Source of the DNA: Luoshenia tenuis
GTDB lineage: Bacteria; Bacillota; Clostridia; Christensenellales; GCA-900066905
Direction of reading: 5' to 3'
Length of the DNA stretch: 64,000 bases
Assembly: GCF_014384745.1 (NCBI RefSeq)
Contig: NZ_JACRSO010000002.1
Span: 434,001-498,000, forward strand
In this document: positions 17,111 through 25,105 of the stretch, one piece after another
Numbering within the stretch: the stretch's first letter is position 1
Layout of the letters: every line of letters starts with the position of its first letter
The notes under the pieces: model-generated
The model's input: the letters and a program-made list of their open reading frames with translations, nothing else
Databases searched by the model: none
What the model was told of the DNA's origin: nothing
Translations under genes and position numbers: made by a program

Positions 17111-17383
17111 ATGAAGCTGTGGATCATTTTTCGAAAAAAGCATAAGATCGCCCGGGATTATATTTTGGAAAGCGATGAAAACGACGCGCAGTGGAAGGAA
17201 GCCCTGGGCCGCTTTCTCTCCGAGAACGATTATGCGCGCCCGGTATTTTTAAGCAAGCACGACCATGAAATGGCGCAGTTCTTCCGCACGGTTTTTAGTA
17301 AAAACGATTTTATCGAGCCCTTTGATTTTGACGCGATGGAGGTGGAATTCGTCCGGGATAAAAAGAAAGAGGACGAACGGTAA
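17111..17383 (+). CDS. Small hypothetical protein (90 residues)
   Basis: Not recognised. The start is the ATG nine bases after AAGGGGG, behind a strong promoter. The protein is soluble and highly charged (MKLWIIFRKKHKIARDYILE at the N-terminus, DKKKEDER at the end), with no cysteines or membrane segments. The pattern is consistent with a small alpha/beta protein. The frame is open further upstream but has no ribosome site there. It precedes a DUF378 membrane protein that has its own leader. Confidence 0.75.
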   Translation: MKLWIIFRKKHKIARDYILESDENDAQWKEALGRFLSENDYARPVFLSKHDHEMAQFFRTVFSKNDFIEPFDFDAMEVEFVRDKKKEDER

Positions 17384-17464
17384 AACCAGCCATTGCCCCA
17401 GCGGTACATAACCTTTTATCGGCCTGGATATAATAGTTTCAAATCGATAAAAGGAGTGAAAGCA

Positions 17465-17662
17465 ATGGATTTTGTATCGCTGCTCTTGGTCATCATTGGT
17501 GCGATAAACTGGCTGCTGATCGGTTTATTCCAATTTGACCTGGTTGCGTTCCTATTCGGCGGGCAGGGAGCCCTCGTCAGCCGGATCATCTATTCGCTGG
17601 TCGGCCTGGCCGGGCTTTGGAGCATCAGCTTCTTTTTCCGCCACCGCCACCATGTAGACTGA
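17465..17662 (+). CDS. DUF378 family two-helix membrane protein
   Basis: 65-residue membrane protein starting after AAAAGGAG. It has two hydrophobic helices separated by a short glycine-rich loop: LLLVIIGAINWLLIGLFQFD and then IIYSLVGLAGLWSISFFF. It ends in a His/Arg-rich tail (RHRHHVD). The INWLLIG...F.LV motif is the DUF378 signature. The function is unknown. An upstream TATAAT (17429-17434) may be its own -10 element. Confidence 0.9.
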   Translation: MDFVSLLLVIIGAINWLLIGLFQFDLVAFLFGGQGALVSRIIYSLVGLAGLWSISFFFRHRHHVD

Positions 17663-17707
17663 TCACAGATCGCAAAAATCCCTTAAGCAATATCGCAAGA
17701 CGAGTTA

Positions 17708-17736
17708 CAAAAGCGCACGAAATTCGTGCGCTTTTG
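17708..17736 (+). terminator. Intrinsic terminator of the DUF378 gene
   Basis: A 14-bp perfect stem (CAAAAGCGCACGAA and its complement) around a single central base, followed by TAGTATAT. It can work on either strand. Confidence 0.75.
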
Positions 17737-17808
17737 TAGTATATGCGACTCATCCACAATACAAATGCAAAAATGTTGATTGAAATTTATATGTTTTTCA
17801 AATTTTCC

Positions 17809-17837
17809 TTGCATGGCAATTTTTGCAAATGTATAAT
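17809..17837 (+). promoter_or_regulatory. Promoter of surface-protein gene B
   Basis: TTGCAT, a 17-base spacer and TATAAT lie about 108 bases upstream of the start, giving a leader of roughly 100 bases. The surrounding 17740-17840 segment is strikingly AT-rich compared with the coding DNA, which may enhance promoter strength. Confidence 0.75.
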
Positions 17838-17945
17838 ACTTTTGTACAGTATGCCTGACTCAGTCATCATGCGTATGCCCTCGATCCCATTTTGTTGATT
17901 TTTGCCGAGCTGCTGTAACGAAATTTTGAGAGGATCGATTCACCA

Positions 17946-20033
17946 ATGAAACGAGGCAAACTATTGGCTCTCCTGGTCGCCCTGGTGTTACTCGTTCTCA
18001 TGCCCACCACGGCCTTTGCGGCTACGCATGAGAATGTGGATACCTGGGAAAAGCTCCAGGCCGCTTTCGCAGACACGGATGCGGACGTAACCATCATCCT
18101 GACGGGTGATATTACTGCTTTAAGCGATCTGGAAGCAAAGCTTGGGCAAACTTTCGTGATCAACGGACAGGCCTATACCCTTAAGGATGTTTCCCTGTAC
18201 GGCGCCGGCTCGGTAGAGATCAACGCCGCGCTGTCCAACGAGAATAATGACGATGCTTTAAAGGCTGGTGGGCAGGTTCAGGTCACCGTCAACGGCGATG
18301 TTACTTCTGACTATGACGGTATCAGCGCTAACGGAGAGGCCGGGGTGACCGTCAACGGCAATATCACGGTAGAGGAAGACGGCATTGAAGCCCGGGAGAG
18401 TTCGAATGTTACAGTGAACGGTAACATCGCGGGCGAAAGCGATGGCGTACGTGCTTTTGACGAAAGTACCGTAAATGTTACGGGCGACGTGACCGGCAAG
18501 GAAGACCAAGGGATCGAAGCGGAAGGCACTGCTGAGGTGACCGTGTCCGGCAATGTCACCGGCAGCGTTGAAGCTTCTGGTGAGTCCACCGTGCACGTAA
18601 CGGGCGACGTGACCGGTACCAGCGGCGATCCTGACGAGGTAGATATGACGGATCCTACGGATTATTCTGACGGCAGCACTGGCGTTTACGCTGAGGGCAG
18701 CGCGCAGGTCACGGTGGATGGCAACGTCACCGGCGGCGATGCCTTTGGCACCTATGGCTATGCGGGTGACGGTGTTGAGGCCCGTGATGAATCCAACGTT
18801 ACGGTCGGCGGCAATGTCACCGGCGGCAACGTTACGGCCGACCCTTCTGTGGAAGCAGCTCAACCGAGTCCTGCTCCGTCTGCAGCCCCCAGTGCGGATG
18901 CCGAGGAATATTATTACAACAGTATCGCCGGTGATGGCGTGGTGATGGACGCAACCGCTAACGTTACGGTAGGCGGAGATGTGACCGGCGGCGCCACCAA
19001 TGGCGACCACGGACAAGCTGGCGAGGGCGTGGTTATCCTGTCCCTGAATAAAAATTATGTTTCTGGTGATGGGCAAGGGCCTGATAATGTGCAAGAAGAG
19101 GCACAGCCCGGCAAGCTGGTCGTATACGGTACGGTCAGCGGCGGCAATGCGCTGGCCGATAACGGGCAGGACGGCGCCGGTATTTATTGGGATGATTACT
19201 ATGACGGTTATGGTGGGCCGATCAGCGGAGCGCCGGACGACTTCCACCTGCCCACCGAAATTCCGGAAAATATTCCGGTGGGTTTGGTAGTAACTGTCAT
19301 CGGTGATATTTTTGAAAATTACTATTACTCCTATGGCTTTACTTTTGAGCAGTATGACAGCGCTTTCTCCGCTTTTGAGAAGGATGTGCTTCTGCCTTTG
19401 ATCAACGCGGCTACCGGCGGCCAGGCCGATAATCTGGACGACGCGTTGGATGCAGTGGAAAACCTGGATGCGGAGGCGGCCGCTGCGCTGAATCTGCAGT
19501 TGGTCAACGCCTATAATGAGCATCTTGATAATGTAGCGAGCAAGCAAATCGGCGACAATATGGTATTGCCCGAGGTTACTGTCTGGCAGGTCAAATCCGG
19601 CGGTGAGCAGGCTCCTCTGTTCGATTCCAGCTTTACCGATGAGATGACCGATCTGCTGGGTGCGGATACCAACTATATCGTACGCGTGGCAGATTGCGAG
19701 AACGGCCAGCTGATCGCCGATAAGGCTACCGCCAAGGCTGGCGAGACGGTCACCCTGATCCCGAAGGCAAATGATGGTTATGTACTCGATCAGGTCCTGG
19801 TCAACGGCGTGGCGCTGGAGGCGGTGGACGGCGTGTACTCCTTCATCATGCCGGAGGGCGGCGGGATCGAGGTTTCGGCTATCTTTGTGGCCGAAGCACC
19901 GGCGGAGGCTCCCACCAATACGGCCGGCAGCCCCAAGACGGGGGATGGCTTCCAGGCAGCGCTGCTGCTGGGTCTGATGGCTGTTTCCGCAGCCGCGATC
20001 CTGGTGGTTCGCCGCAAGGCGCAGGCCAAATAA
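17946..20033 (+). CDS. Secreted repeat protein with SPKTG sortase signal (paralogue B)
   Basis: Predicted wall-anchored surface protein of 695 residues, homologous along its length to the product of the minus-strand gene ending at 10371. It has a signal peptide (MKRGKLLALLVALVLLVLMP, cleavage after TTAFA) and the same N-terminal domain (EKLQAAFADTDADVTIILTG). A solenoid of VTVNGDV/VTVGGNVTGG units follows (about residues 95-365), interrupted by a Pro/Ala/Ser linker and a Tyr-rich patch. Next are a helical region, an InlB-B-like repeat, SPKTGDG, a hydrophobic helix and a basic tail (RRKAQAK). The solenoid has diverged most between the paralogues, while both ends are strongly conserved. Ligand and function are unknown. 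Confidence 0.88.
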   Translation: MKRGKLLALLVALVLLVLMPTTAFAATHENVDTWEKLQAAFADTDADVTIILTGDITALSDLEAKLGQTFVINGQAYTLKDVSLYGAGSVEINAALSNENNDDALKAGGQVQVTVNGDVTSDYDGISANGEAGVTVNGNITVEEDGIEARESSNVTVNGNIAGESDGVRAFDESTVNVTGDVTGKEDQGIEAEGTAEVTVSGNVTGSVEASGESTVHVTGDVTGTSGDPDEVDMTDPTDYSDGSTGVYAEGSAQVTVDGNVTGGDAFGTYGYAGDGVEARDESNVTVGGNVTGGNVTADPSVEAAQPSPAPSAAPSADAEEYYYNSIAGDGVVMDATANVTVGGDVTGGATNGDHGQAGEGVVILSLNKNYVSGDGQGPDNVQEEAQPGKLVVYGTVSGGNALADNGQDGAGIYWDDYYDGYGGPISGAPDDFHLPTEIPENIPVGLVVTVIGDIFENYYYSYGFTFEQYDSAFSAFEKDVLLPLINAATGGQADNLDDALDAVENLDAEAAAALNLQLVNAYNEHLDNVASKQIGDNMVLPEVTVWQVKSGGEQAPLFDSSFTDEMTDLLGADTNYIVRVADCENGQLIADKATAKAGETVTLIPKANDGYVLDQVLVNGVALEAVDGVYSFIMPEGGGIEVSAIFVAEAPAEAPTNTAGSPKTGDGFQAALLLGLMAVSAAAILVVRRKAQAK

Positions 20034-20047
20034 CCGCAACGGTTTGC

Positions 20048-20080
20048 AAAGCGGGGCGCAGTTAGCGTCCCGCTTTTTTA
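20048..20080 (+). terminator. Intrinsic terminator of surface-protein gene B
   Basis: AAAGCGGG...CCCGCTTT stem with inner GCGC/GCG pairing, followed by TTTTTATTG, 15 bases after the stop codon. Confidence 0.85.
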
Positions 20081-20094
20081 TTGTACTACAGACA

Positions 20095-20124
20095 TTTACT
20101 TTATCCCGCTATCGCATCTATAAT
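20095..20124 (+). promoter_or_regulatory. Promoter of the PPC-domain gene
   Basis: TTTACT, an 18-base spacer and TATAAT lie 24 bases upstream of the start codon. Confidence 0.6.
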
Positions 20125-20147
20125 GGAAACAACAGGAGGTGGCAAAA

Positions 20148-20579
20148 ATGGAGGTTTTCAAGCGCGTGGGCGATGTGGATCGGTACCTGATCCGCCTGGA
20201 TCAAGGCGATGATGTGCTGGGGAGCATCAATCAGGTGATATGGGAAAACGGTATCCGGGACGGGGCCGTGGTCTCGGGCATCGGCACGGTATCCCATGCG
20301 GTTTTGCACATGGTCACGACTACGGGTTACCCGCCGGTGGAAAAATATCCCGTTTGGGAGGATACGGCGCTGGAAGTGTGCGCCATCCAAGGTATGATCG
20401 CCGATGGCGTCCCCCATCTGCACGCCGTTTTTTCGGATGCGGAAAAGGCGGTCGGCGGGCATTTGGAGCCGGGCTGCATCACCCTTTACCTGTGCGAGAT
20501 CGTGCTGGAGGCCTGGAAAAGCCCGGCGCTTACCCGGCTTAAAAACGATAAAGGGATCAATGAATTGCACGAAAAATAA
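20148..20579 (+). CDS. PPC (DUF296) domain protein
   Basis: Single-domain PPC/DUF296 protein of 143 residues, the fold found alone in bacteria and attached to AT-hooks in plant AHL proteins. The ATG is chosen eight bases after GGAGG; a GTG nine bases earlier overlaps that site. Recognisable features: LDQGDDVLGSINQVIWENGI near the N-terminus, VVSGIGTVSHAVLH, and the conserved PHLHAVFSD whose histidines form the metal- or ligand-binding corner. Bacterial members are trimeric; their physiological role is unclear. The next gene starts 41 bases downstream. Confidence 0.88.
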   Translation: MEVFKRVGDVDRYLIRLDQGDDVLGSINQVIWENGIRDGAVVSGIGTVSHAVLHMVTTTGYPPVEKYPVWEDTALEVCAIQGMIADGVPHLHAVFSDAEKAVGGHLEPGCITLYLCEIVLEAWKSPALTRLKNDKGINELHEK

Positions 20580-20620
20580 AGGGTGTATTGCTCTTTAAGT
20601 ACAGTTTAAGGAGGGCCCCC

Positions 20621-21196
20621 ATGACCAAAGGCGATATAAAGGCTCAGGTACTTGAATGCATTGAGAAGCGAAAGCCCTGTTATTTCAACATGAAATATGA
20701 GACTAAATCCTATCTCTACTATCCTTTACTTATGAACGATCGTTTCTTTTTGGGTGCTGTGGAAAATGATTTTGAATTAGACGGCTATACCATACGACGT
20801 TTCCGCGACGTAACTGCGGTCAAAATAAGAGATTCGCTTTGTAATTTAATCGATATTCAAGAAGGACTCATTGATCAAATCGTGATACCCGCACTTGACC
20901 TAACAAGTTGGGAAAGTATTTTCCACTCGCTGAAAAAAATGGCGATCAATATCATCATAGAAGACGAAAGGGATCCGGACGACCGGGAGTATGCAGACGC
21001 CGGATTCTATATCGGGCATATTGAAAAGGTTTGTAGAAGTCATCTTTGGTTCCGACACTTTAATGCGGACGGAATTTGGCAGGATGAGGCGTATAAAATC
21101 ATGTATTCTGAAGTCACGAGCGTCTCCTTCCACACGCGATATATCGATGTTTTTTCTAAATACCTTCCGCCATTGCCCGAAAATATCAAAGGATAA
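20621..21196 (+). CDS. Hypothetical protein (191 residues), AT-rich
   Basis: Not recognised. The ATG follows AAGGAGGG by five bases and the frame runs 191 codons to a terminator. The protein is soluble, with no signal peptide, and is rich in aromatic and charged residues. Its N-terminal half (PCYFNMKYETKSYLYYPLLM, LDGYTIRRFRDVTAVKIRDS) looks like small beta-barrel, Sm-like modules seen in other uncharacterised Firmicutes proteins, and SEVTSVSFHTRYIDVFSKYL looks like a second copy. The AT content is visibly higher than in the neighbours, which suggests acquisition by transfer. Confidence 0.7.
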   Translation: MTKGDIKAQVLECIEKRKPCYFNMKYETKSYLYYPLLMNDRFFLGAVENDFELDGYTIRRFRDVTAVKIRDSLCNLIDIQEGLIDQIVIPALDLTSWESIFHSLKKMAINIIIEDERDPDDREYADAGFYIGHIEKVCRSHLWFRHFNADGIWQDEAYKIMYSEVTSVSFHTRYIDVFSKYLPPLPENIKG

Positions 21197-21210
21197 ATAG
21201 ACAACTATAA

Positions 21211-21247
21211 GCAAGACCCTTCGCATCCTGCGAAGGGTCTTGCTTTT
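21211..21247. terminator. Bidirectional terminator between the hypothetical gene and prmA
   Basis: A perfect 15-bp stem (GCAAGACCCTTCGCA / complement) with a three-base loop is followed by TTTT on the plus strand and by TTATAGTT on the minus strand. It sits between two convergent genes. Confidence 0.85.
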
Positions 21248-21255
21248 CAACAGTT

Positions 21256-22230
21256 CTATATGGTTTTTTCCGCCACGATGGCTACCCATTCGTCTTTGAC
21301 CAGTTGTTCTTTAACCGTTAGCCCCGCTGCGCGGATGGCCTCGCACACTTCCACCGCCCGGTCTTTAATGATGCCTGAGGCGATCAGGCAGCCGCCCGGG
21401 GCCAGCTTGTCCGGCACGATATGGGTAAGCCCGATGATCACATCCGCAATGATATTGGCCACCACGATGGGGTAGCCCTCCCCCACCTCTTGGATCAGCG
21501 CTTTATCCTGCAAAATATTCCCGATCTTGACCGTATACCGATCCTTGCCGATCCCGTTCATGGCCGCATTCTCGTAGGCGATATCCTCCGCGATGGGGTC
21601 GATATCCACGGCAGTGGCGTGCCCGGCCCCCAGCAGCAGCGCGGCGATGGAGAGAATACCGCTGCCGCAGCCCAGGTCCAGTACCTGCATGCCGGGCTTC
21701 ACCCGCTTTTCCAGGGCCATCAAGCAAAGCTGGGTGGTCTGGTGCGTGCCGGTGCCAAAGACCATGCCCGGGTTCATCTCCAAAACAATGCGCCCCTCGT
21801 CATCCGCCACCGTTTCCCACTCGGGCTTGATCAGCAGGCGCTTGCCGATCGGCAGGGGCTTATAATACTTCTTCCAGTTATTGGCCCAATCTTCCTCGTG
21901 CACCTTTTGCACTTCCACCATCAGTTCGCCTAAGTCCACGCCCACGTCCTGCCCCTGCAGCCAGGCCATGCGGCTGCGCACCTTTTGCAGTGTCTGCTCC
22001 CCATCCGCGCTATCCGGCGCGTAAATGCGCACGCAAGGCCTCCCATCGCCCTGCTGTAAAGCCCTGGGGTCGGCAAAATCCCACTGTTCGGATACCTCTT
22101 GCAAAAATTCACCGATCTGCTCGGCCCCTTCCAGCAATTCAACCTGATCGATCCCCACGGCGCTCAGCGCGGCGCAGACCAGGTCCATCCCCCGGGCCGT
22201 TGTAAAGACCGAGATCCTAAGCCAATCCAT
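21256..22230 (-). CDS. prmA: Ribosomal protein L11 methyltransferase
   Basis: Methylates lysines and the N-terminus of ribosomal protein L11 using SAM. The full-length protein has 324 residues. The N-terminal substrate-recognition domain (about 120 residues) ends at VHEEDWANNWKKYYKPLPIG, a strong PrmA signature. The methyltransferase domain shows GMVFGTGTHQTTQLCLMALE, motif I VLDLGCGSGILSIAALLLGA, and motif IV IVVANIIADVIIGL. It is a stand-alone gene here, divergent from the pst operon. Confidence 0.96.
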   Translation of the reverse strand: MDWLRISVFTTARGMDLVCAALSAVGIDQVELLEGAEQIGEFLQEVSEQWDFADPRALQQGDGRPCVRIYAPDSADGEQTLQKVRSRMAWLQGQDVGVDLGELMVEVQKVHEEDWANNWKKYYKPLPIGKRLLIKPEWETVADDEGRIVLEMNPGMVFGTGTHQTTQLCLMALEKRVKPGMQVLDLGCGSGILSIAALLLGAGHATAVDIDPIAEDIAYENAAMNGIGKDRYTVKIGNILQDKALIQEVGEGYPIVVANIIADVIIGLTHIVPDKLAPGGCLIASGIIKDRAVEVCEAIRAAGLTVKEQLVKDEWVAIVAEKTI

Positions 22231-22347
22231 TACCCTTTTTCCTCCTCACTTGCGATTCCTACCTATTTTAGCATAAAAACGCCGCCCTGCGTGTTTTTTA
22301 CGGCAAAAGCGGGCGGCGGATGTATATTTTTCCAACCTTTACAAAAG

Positions 22348-22376
22348 CTTGACATTGTCAAGAAACGTTCTTGACA
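22348..22376 (+). promoter_or_regulatory. Candidate PhoB/PhoP box upstream of pstS
   Basis: CTTGACA occurs twice exactly 22 bases apart (22348 and 22370), and the intervening sequence forms two nested inverted repeats (CTTGACA-T-TGTCAAG and GTCAAGAA-ACG-TTCTTGAC). Spacing by two helical turns suits tandem dimers of an OmpR-family regulator. The downstream operon encodes exactly such a regulator. A possible -10 (TATTGT) follows at 22386. Confidence 0.5.
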
Positions 22377-22425
22377 GAAAGCCTTTATTGTAAAAACCGT
22401 GAAACAGAGATAGGAGGAAAAACAA

Positions 22426-23331
22426 ATGAGCATGAAAAAAATTGCGGCGCTTGTGGCCGCCGCGGCAATGTTCGCCACCTTGGGTCTGACGGGTTGCGCT
22501 TCCAATAACGACGCATCTTCCAGCGCTTCCGCCTCGTCGTCGGCTTCCGGCTCCGCCTCTTCCGGGGCATCGAGCAACGTCACCCTAAACGTGATCGGTT
22601 CCACCTCGGTCGAGCCGCTGATGACCGCTATCGGCGACAAATACACCAGCGAGACCGGCGTTAAAGTGCAGGTGCAGGGCAACGGTTCTTCCGCCGGCAT
22701 CAAAGCGGCGCAGGATGGCTCTGCGGACATCGGCATGAGCTCGCGCGAACTGAAGCAGGAAGAGCTGGATTCCGGCCTCGAAACCCAGACCCTGGCCCTT
22801 GACGGCATCGCGGTGATCGTCAACACCAAAAATCCGGTCAAGAACCTGACGGTCGACCAGATCTCCAAGATCTTCAAAGGCGAGATCACCAACTGGAAGG
22901 ACGTTGGCGGCAACGATCAGGAGATTCTGCTGGCCATCCGCGAGGCGGGCAGCGGCACGCGCGACGCCTTTGAAGAGCTTTGCAACCTGACCGAGAAGCA
23001 GAATGATAAGACCGTATCCGTGGTGGACGAGAGCAAGGCCATCGTTTCGGATTCTACCAACGCTCTGGCGCAGAACGTTTCCTCTAAAGAAAATGCCATC
23101 GGCTACATCTCCTTAGGTTCGCTGGACGCCAGCGCCGTAACGGCTCTGGAAGTGGACGGCGTGGCCTGCACTGAGGAGAACGTACAGGCAGGCACCTACA
23201 AGATCTCCCGCCCGCTGCTGCTGGTCACCAAGGGTGCGCCCAGCGCGGATGCCCAGGCACTGATCGACTATGCCATGAGCGAAGAAGGCCAGAAGGTCGT
23301 AACTGACAAGGGCTTCATCCTGGCAAAATAA
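22426..23331 (+). CDS. pstS: Phosphate ABC transporter substrate-binding lipoprotein PstS
   Basis: Captures phosphate outside the cell for the Pst importer. The protein has 301 residues. A lipoprotein signal ends in LTGCASN (lipidated cysteine near residue 25), followed by a Ser/Ala-rich linker. The binding fold begins NVIGSTSVEPLMTAIGDKYT, where the SxS motif contacts phosphate, and includes GNGSSAGIKAAQDGSADIGM and the REAGSGTRDAFEEL loop. It leads an operon of seven genes with short gaps. Confidence 0.96.
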   Translation: MSMKKIAALVAAAAMFATLGLTGCASNNDASSSASASSSASGSASSGASSNVTLNVIGSTSVEPLMTAIGDKYTSETGVKVQVQGNGSSAGIKAAQDGSADIGMSSRELKQEELDSGLETQTLALDGIAVIVNTKNPVKNLTVDQISKIFKGEITNWKDVGGNDQEILLAIREAGSGTRDAFEELCNLTEKQNDKTVSVVDESKAIVSDSTNALAQNVSSKENAIGYISLGSLDASAVTALEVDGVACTEENVQAGTYKISRPLLLVTKGAPSADAQALIDYAMSEEGQKVVTDKGFILAK

Positions 23332-23354
23332 GCCTCAAGAAAGGTACGAAAAAT

Positions 23355-24230
23355 ATGCGCGGCCGAAAGTTTAATCAAAAAGCGGTACCGGCGGTGGCGG
23401 AAGGTTTCTTCCGCCTTTGCGCATGGATATCCCTCATTGCGCTAGCCGTCATCGTCATCTTCCTCATCATCCAGGGGTTGCCCGCGTTCCAGGAGCTGGG
23501 CCTTGGCCCCATCCTCTTTGGCGATACCTGGAAACCCAGCGCCGACCTGTACGGCATCGCCCCCATGATCGTGGCCTCCTTCCTATGCACCGCGGGCGCG
23601 GTGTTGATCGGCAGCCTGATCGGCATCTTCACCGCCATGTTTCTGGCCCAGGTAGCCCCGGCCCGGCTGGCCAAGCTCGTCCGTCCGCTGACCAACCTGC
23701 TGGCCGGCATCCCCTCGGTGGTCTTCGGCTTTTTCGGCATGGTCGTGCTGGTGCCCCTGATCAGCCAGGTCTTCGGCGGCACGGGCAACAGTGCCCTGGC
23801 CGTTATCATCATCCTGGCCGTGATGATCCTTCCTACGGTCATCAGCATTGGCGAAACGGCGCTGCGTGCCGTCCCCAAGGAGTACCAGGAGGGCAGTCTG
23901 GCCCTTGGCGCCTCCCCCATGCAAACGCTGATGCGGGTCACCCTTCCGGCGGCCAAAAGCGGTATTTTGACCGCTATCGTGCTGGCGGTGGGCCGGGCCA
24001 TCGGCGAGACCATGGCCGTTATCCTGGTGGCGGGCAACCGGGCCTTTTTCCCCACCTCGCTGCTGGACCCCGTCCGGCCGATGACGGCGAATATCGCCCT
24101 GGAGCTGAGCTATGCCTCCGGGCTGCACGAGCAGGCGCTGTATGCCACCGGCCTTGTGCTTTTAGCCTTCATCGTCATCATCAATCTGGTCGCCCATCGG
24201 CTGGCGCACGGAAAGAAGGATAAATCATGA
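23355..24230 (+). CDS. pstC: Phosphate ABC transporter permease PstC
   Basis: One of two membrane subunits of the Pst phosphate importer; 291 residues with six predicted helices. The first helix follows a short basic tail. The cytoplasmic EAA loop, which docks on the ATPase, reads GETALRAVPKEYQEGSLALG. PSVVFGFFGMVVLVPL lies in the channel region. The gene starts 23 bases after pstS, and its last four bases overlap the start of pstA. Confidence 0.96.
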   Translation: MRGRKFNQKAVPAVAEGFFRLCAWISLIALAVIVIFLIIQGLPAFQELGLGPILFGDTWKPSADLYGIAPMIVASFLCTAGAVLIGSLIGIFTAMFLAQVAPARLAKLVRPLTNLLAGIPSVVFGFFGMVVLVPLISQVFGGTGNSALAVIIILAVMILPTVISIGETALRAVPKEYQEGSLALGASPMQTLMRVTLPAAKSGILTAIVLAVGRAIGETMAVILVAGNRAFFPTSLLDPVRPMTANIALELSYASGLHEQALYATGLVLLAFIVIINLVAHRLAHGKKDKS

Positions 24231-25093
24231 GCACGCAAGTCAAGGACTCCCTGGTCAAGTTCATCATCTGGGCCTGCGCCATCATCACGATCTTATTTCT
24301 GGTGCTGCTGCTGGTCTACGTCATCTCCCGTGGCCTGCCCGCCATCAACTGGGAATTTTTAAGTACGGATTACAAGCCCGGTCTGGACCTAAACGGCATC
24401 GCCCCCATCATCGGCGGCTCGCTGCTGCTGATCGGCCTGACGCTGCTGTTTGCGGTGCCCATCGGCGTGTTTGCCGCCATCTACATGGCGGAATACGCCA
24501 AGGGCGGGCGGGGGCTTGCCACCATCCGCTTTGGCGTCGAGAGCCTGGCGGGCATCCCCTCCATCCTGTACGGCCTGTTTGGCTATACCTTTTTCGTCAC
24601 CTTCCTGGGCTTTAAGATGTCCCTGCTCTCCGGCGCGCTGACCTTAAGCATCATGATTCTGCCGCTGATCATCCGCACCACGGAGGAGAGCCTGCGCACC
24701 GTGCCCATCAGTTACCGGGAGGGCAGCCTGGCGCTGGGGGCCAATAAGCTGAGCACCCTTTTCAAGGTGGTGCTGCCCTCGGCCATCCCCGGCATTTTGG
24801 CCGCGGTGATCCTGGCCATGGGGCGGGTGATGGGCGAATCCGCCGCCGTTTACTACACGGCCGGCACGGTAGCCCAGGTGCCGGCCGGTTTAGGCGAGTC
24901 CACCCGTTCCATGGCCGTACACCTTTACCTGCTGGCGAAAGAGGGGCTCTCTCAGGATGAGGCCTTTGCCACAGCCACGGTGCTGGTGGTGGTCATCGCC
25001 CTGCTCAACGCCCTGGCCTCCTTTGTGGCCTCGGCACTGCGCAAGCGGCTGACCGGCGAGCCGGTGTTCCGGCGCCGCAAGAAAGAAGTTTAA
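24227..25093 (+). CDS. pstA: Phosphate ABC transporter permease PstA
   Basis: Second membrane subunit of the Pst importer, 288 residues and six helices. The EAA loop reads TEESLRTVPISYREGSLALG, matching the one in PstC. SLAGIPSILYGLFGYTFFVT is the conserved channel motif. Translation is coupled to pstC by a four-base overlap, and pstB follows after 12 bases. Confidence 0.96.
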   Translation: MSTQVKDSLVKFIIWACAIITILFLVLLLVYVISRGLPAINWEFLSTDYKPGLDLNGIAPIIGGSLLLIGLTLLFAVPIGVFAAIYMAEYAKGGRGLATIRFGVESLAGIPSILYGLFGYTFFVTFLGFKMSLLSGALTLSIMILPLIIRTTEESLRTVPISYREGSLALGANKLSTLFKVVLPSAIPGILAAVILAMGRVMGESAAVYYTAGTVAQVPAGLGESTRSMAVHLYLLAKEGLSQDEAFATATVLVVVIALLNALASFVASALRKRLTGEPVFRRRKKEV

Positions 25094-25105
25094 GGAGGCA
25101 TCGCC

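Noticed and set aside
18258..20039. A 593-codon minus-strand open frame opposite surface-protein gene B
   Set aside because: The sense strand has promoter, signal peptide, anchor and terminator; the antisense frame is a by-product of the GC-biased repeats.
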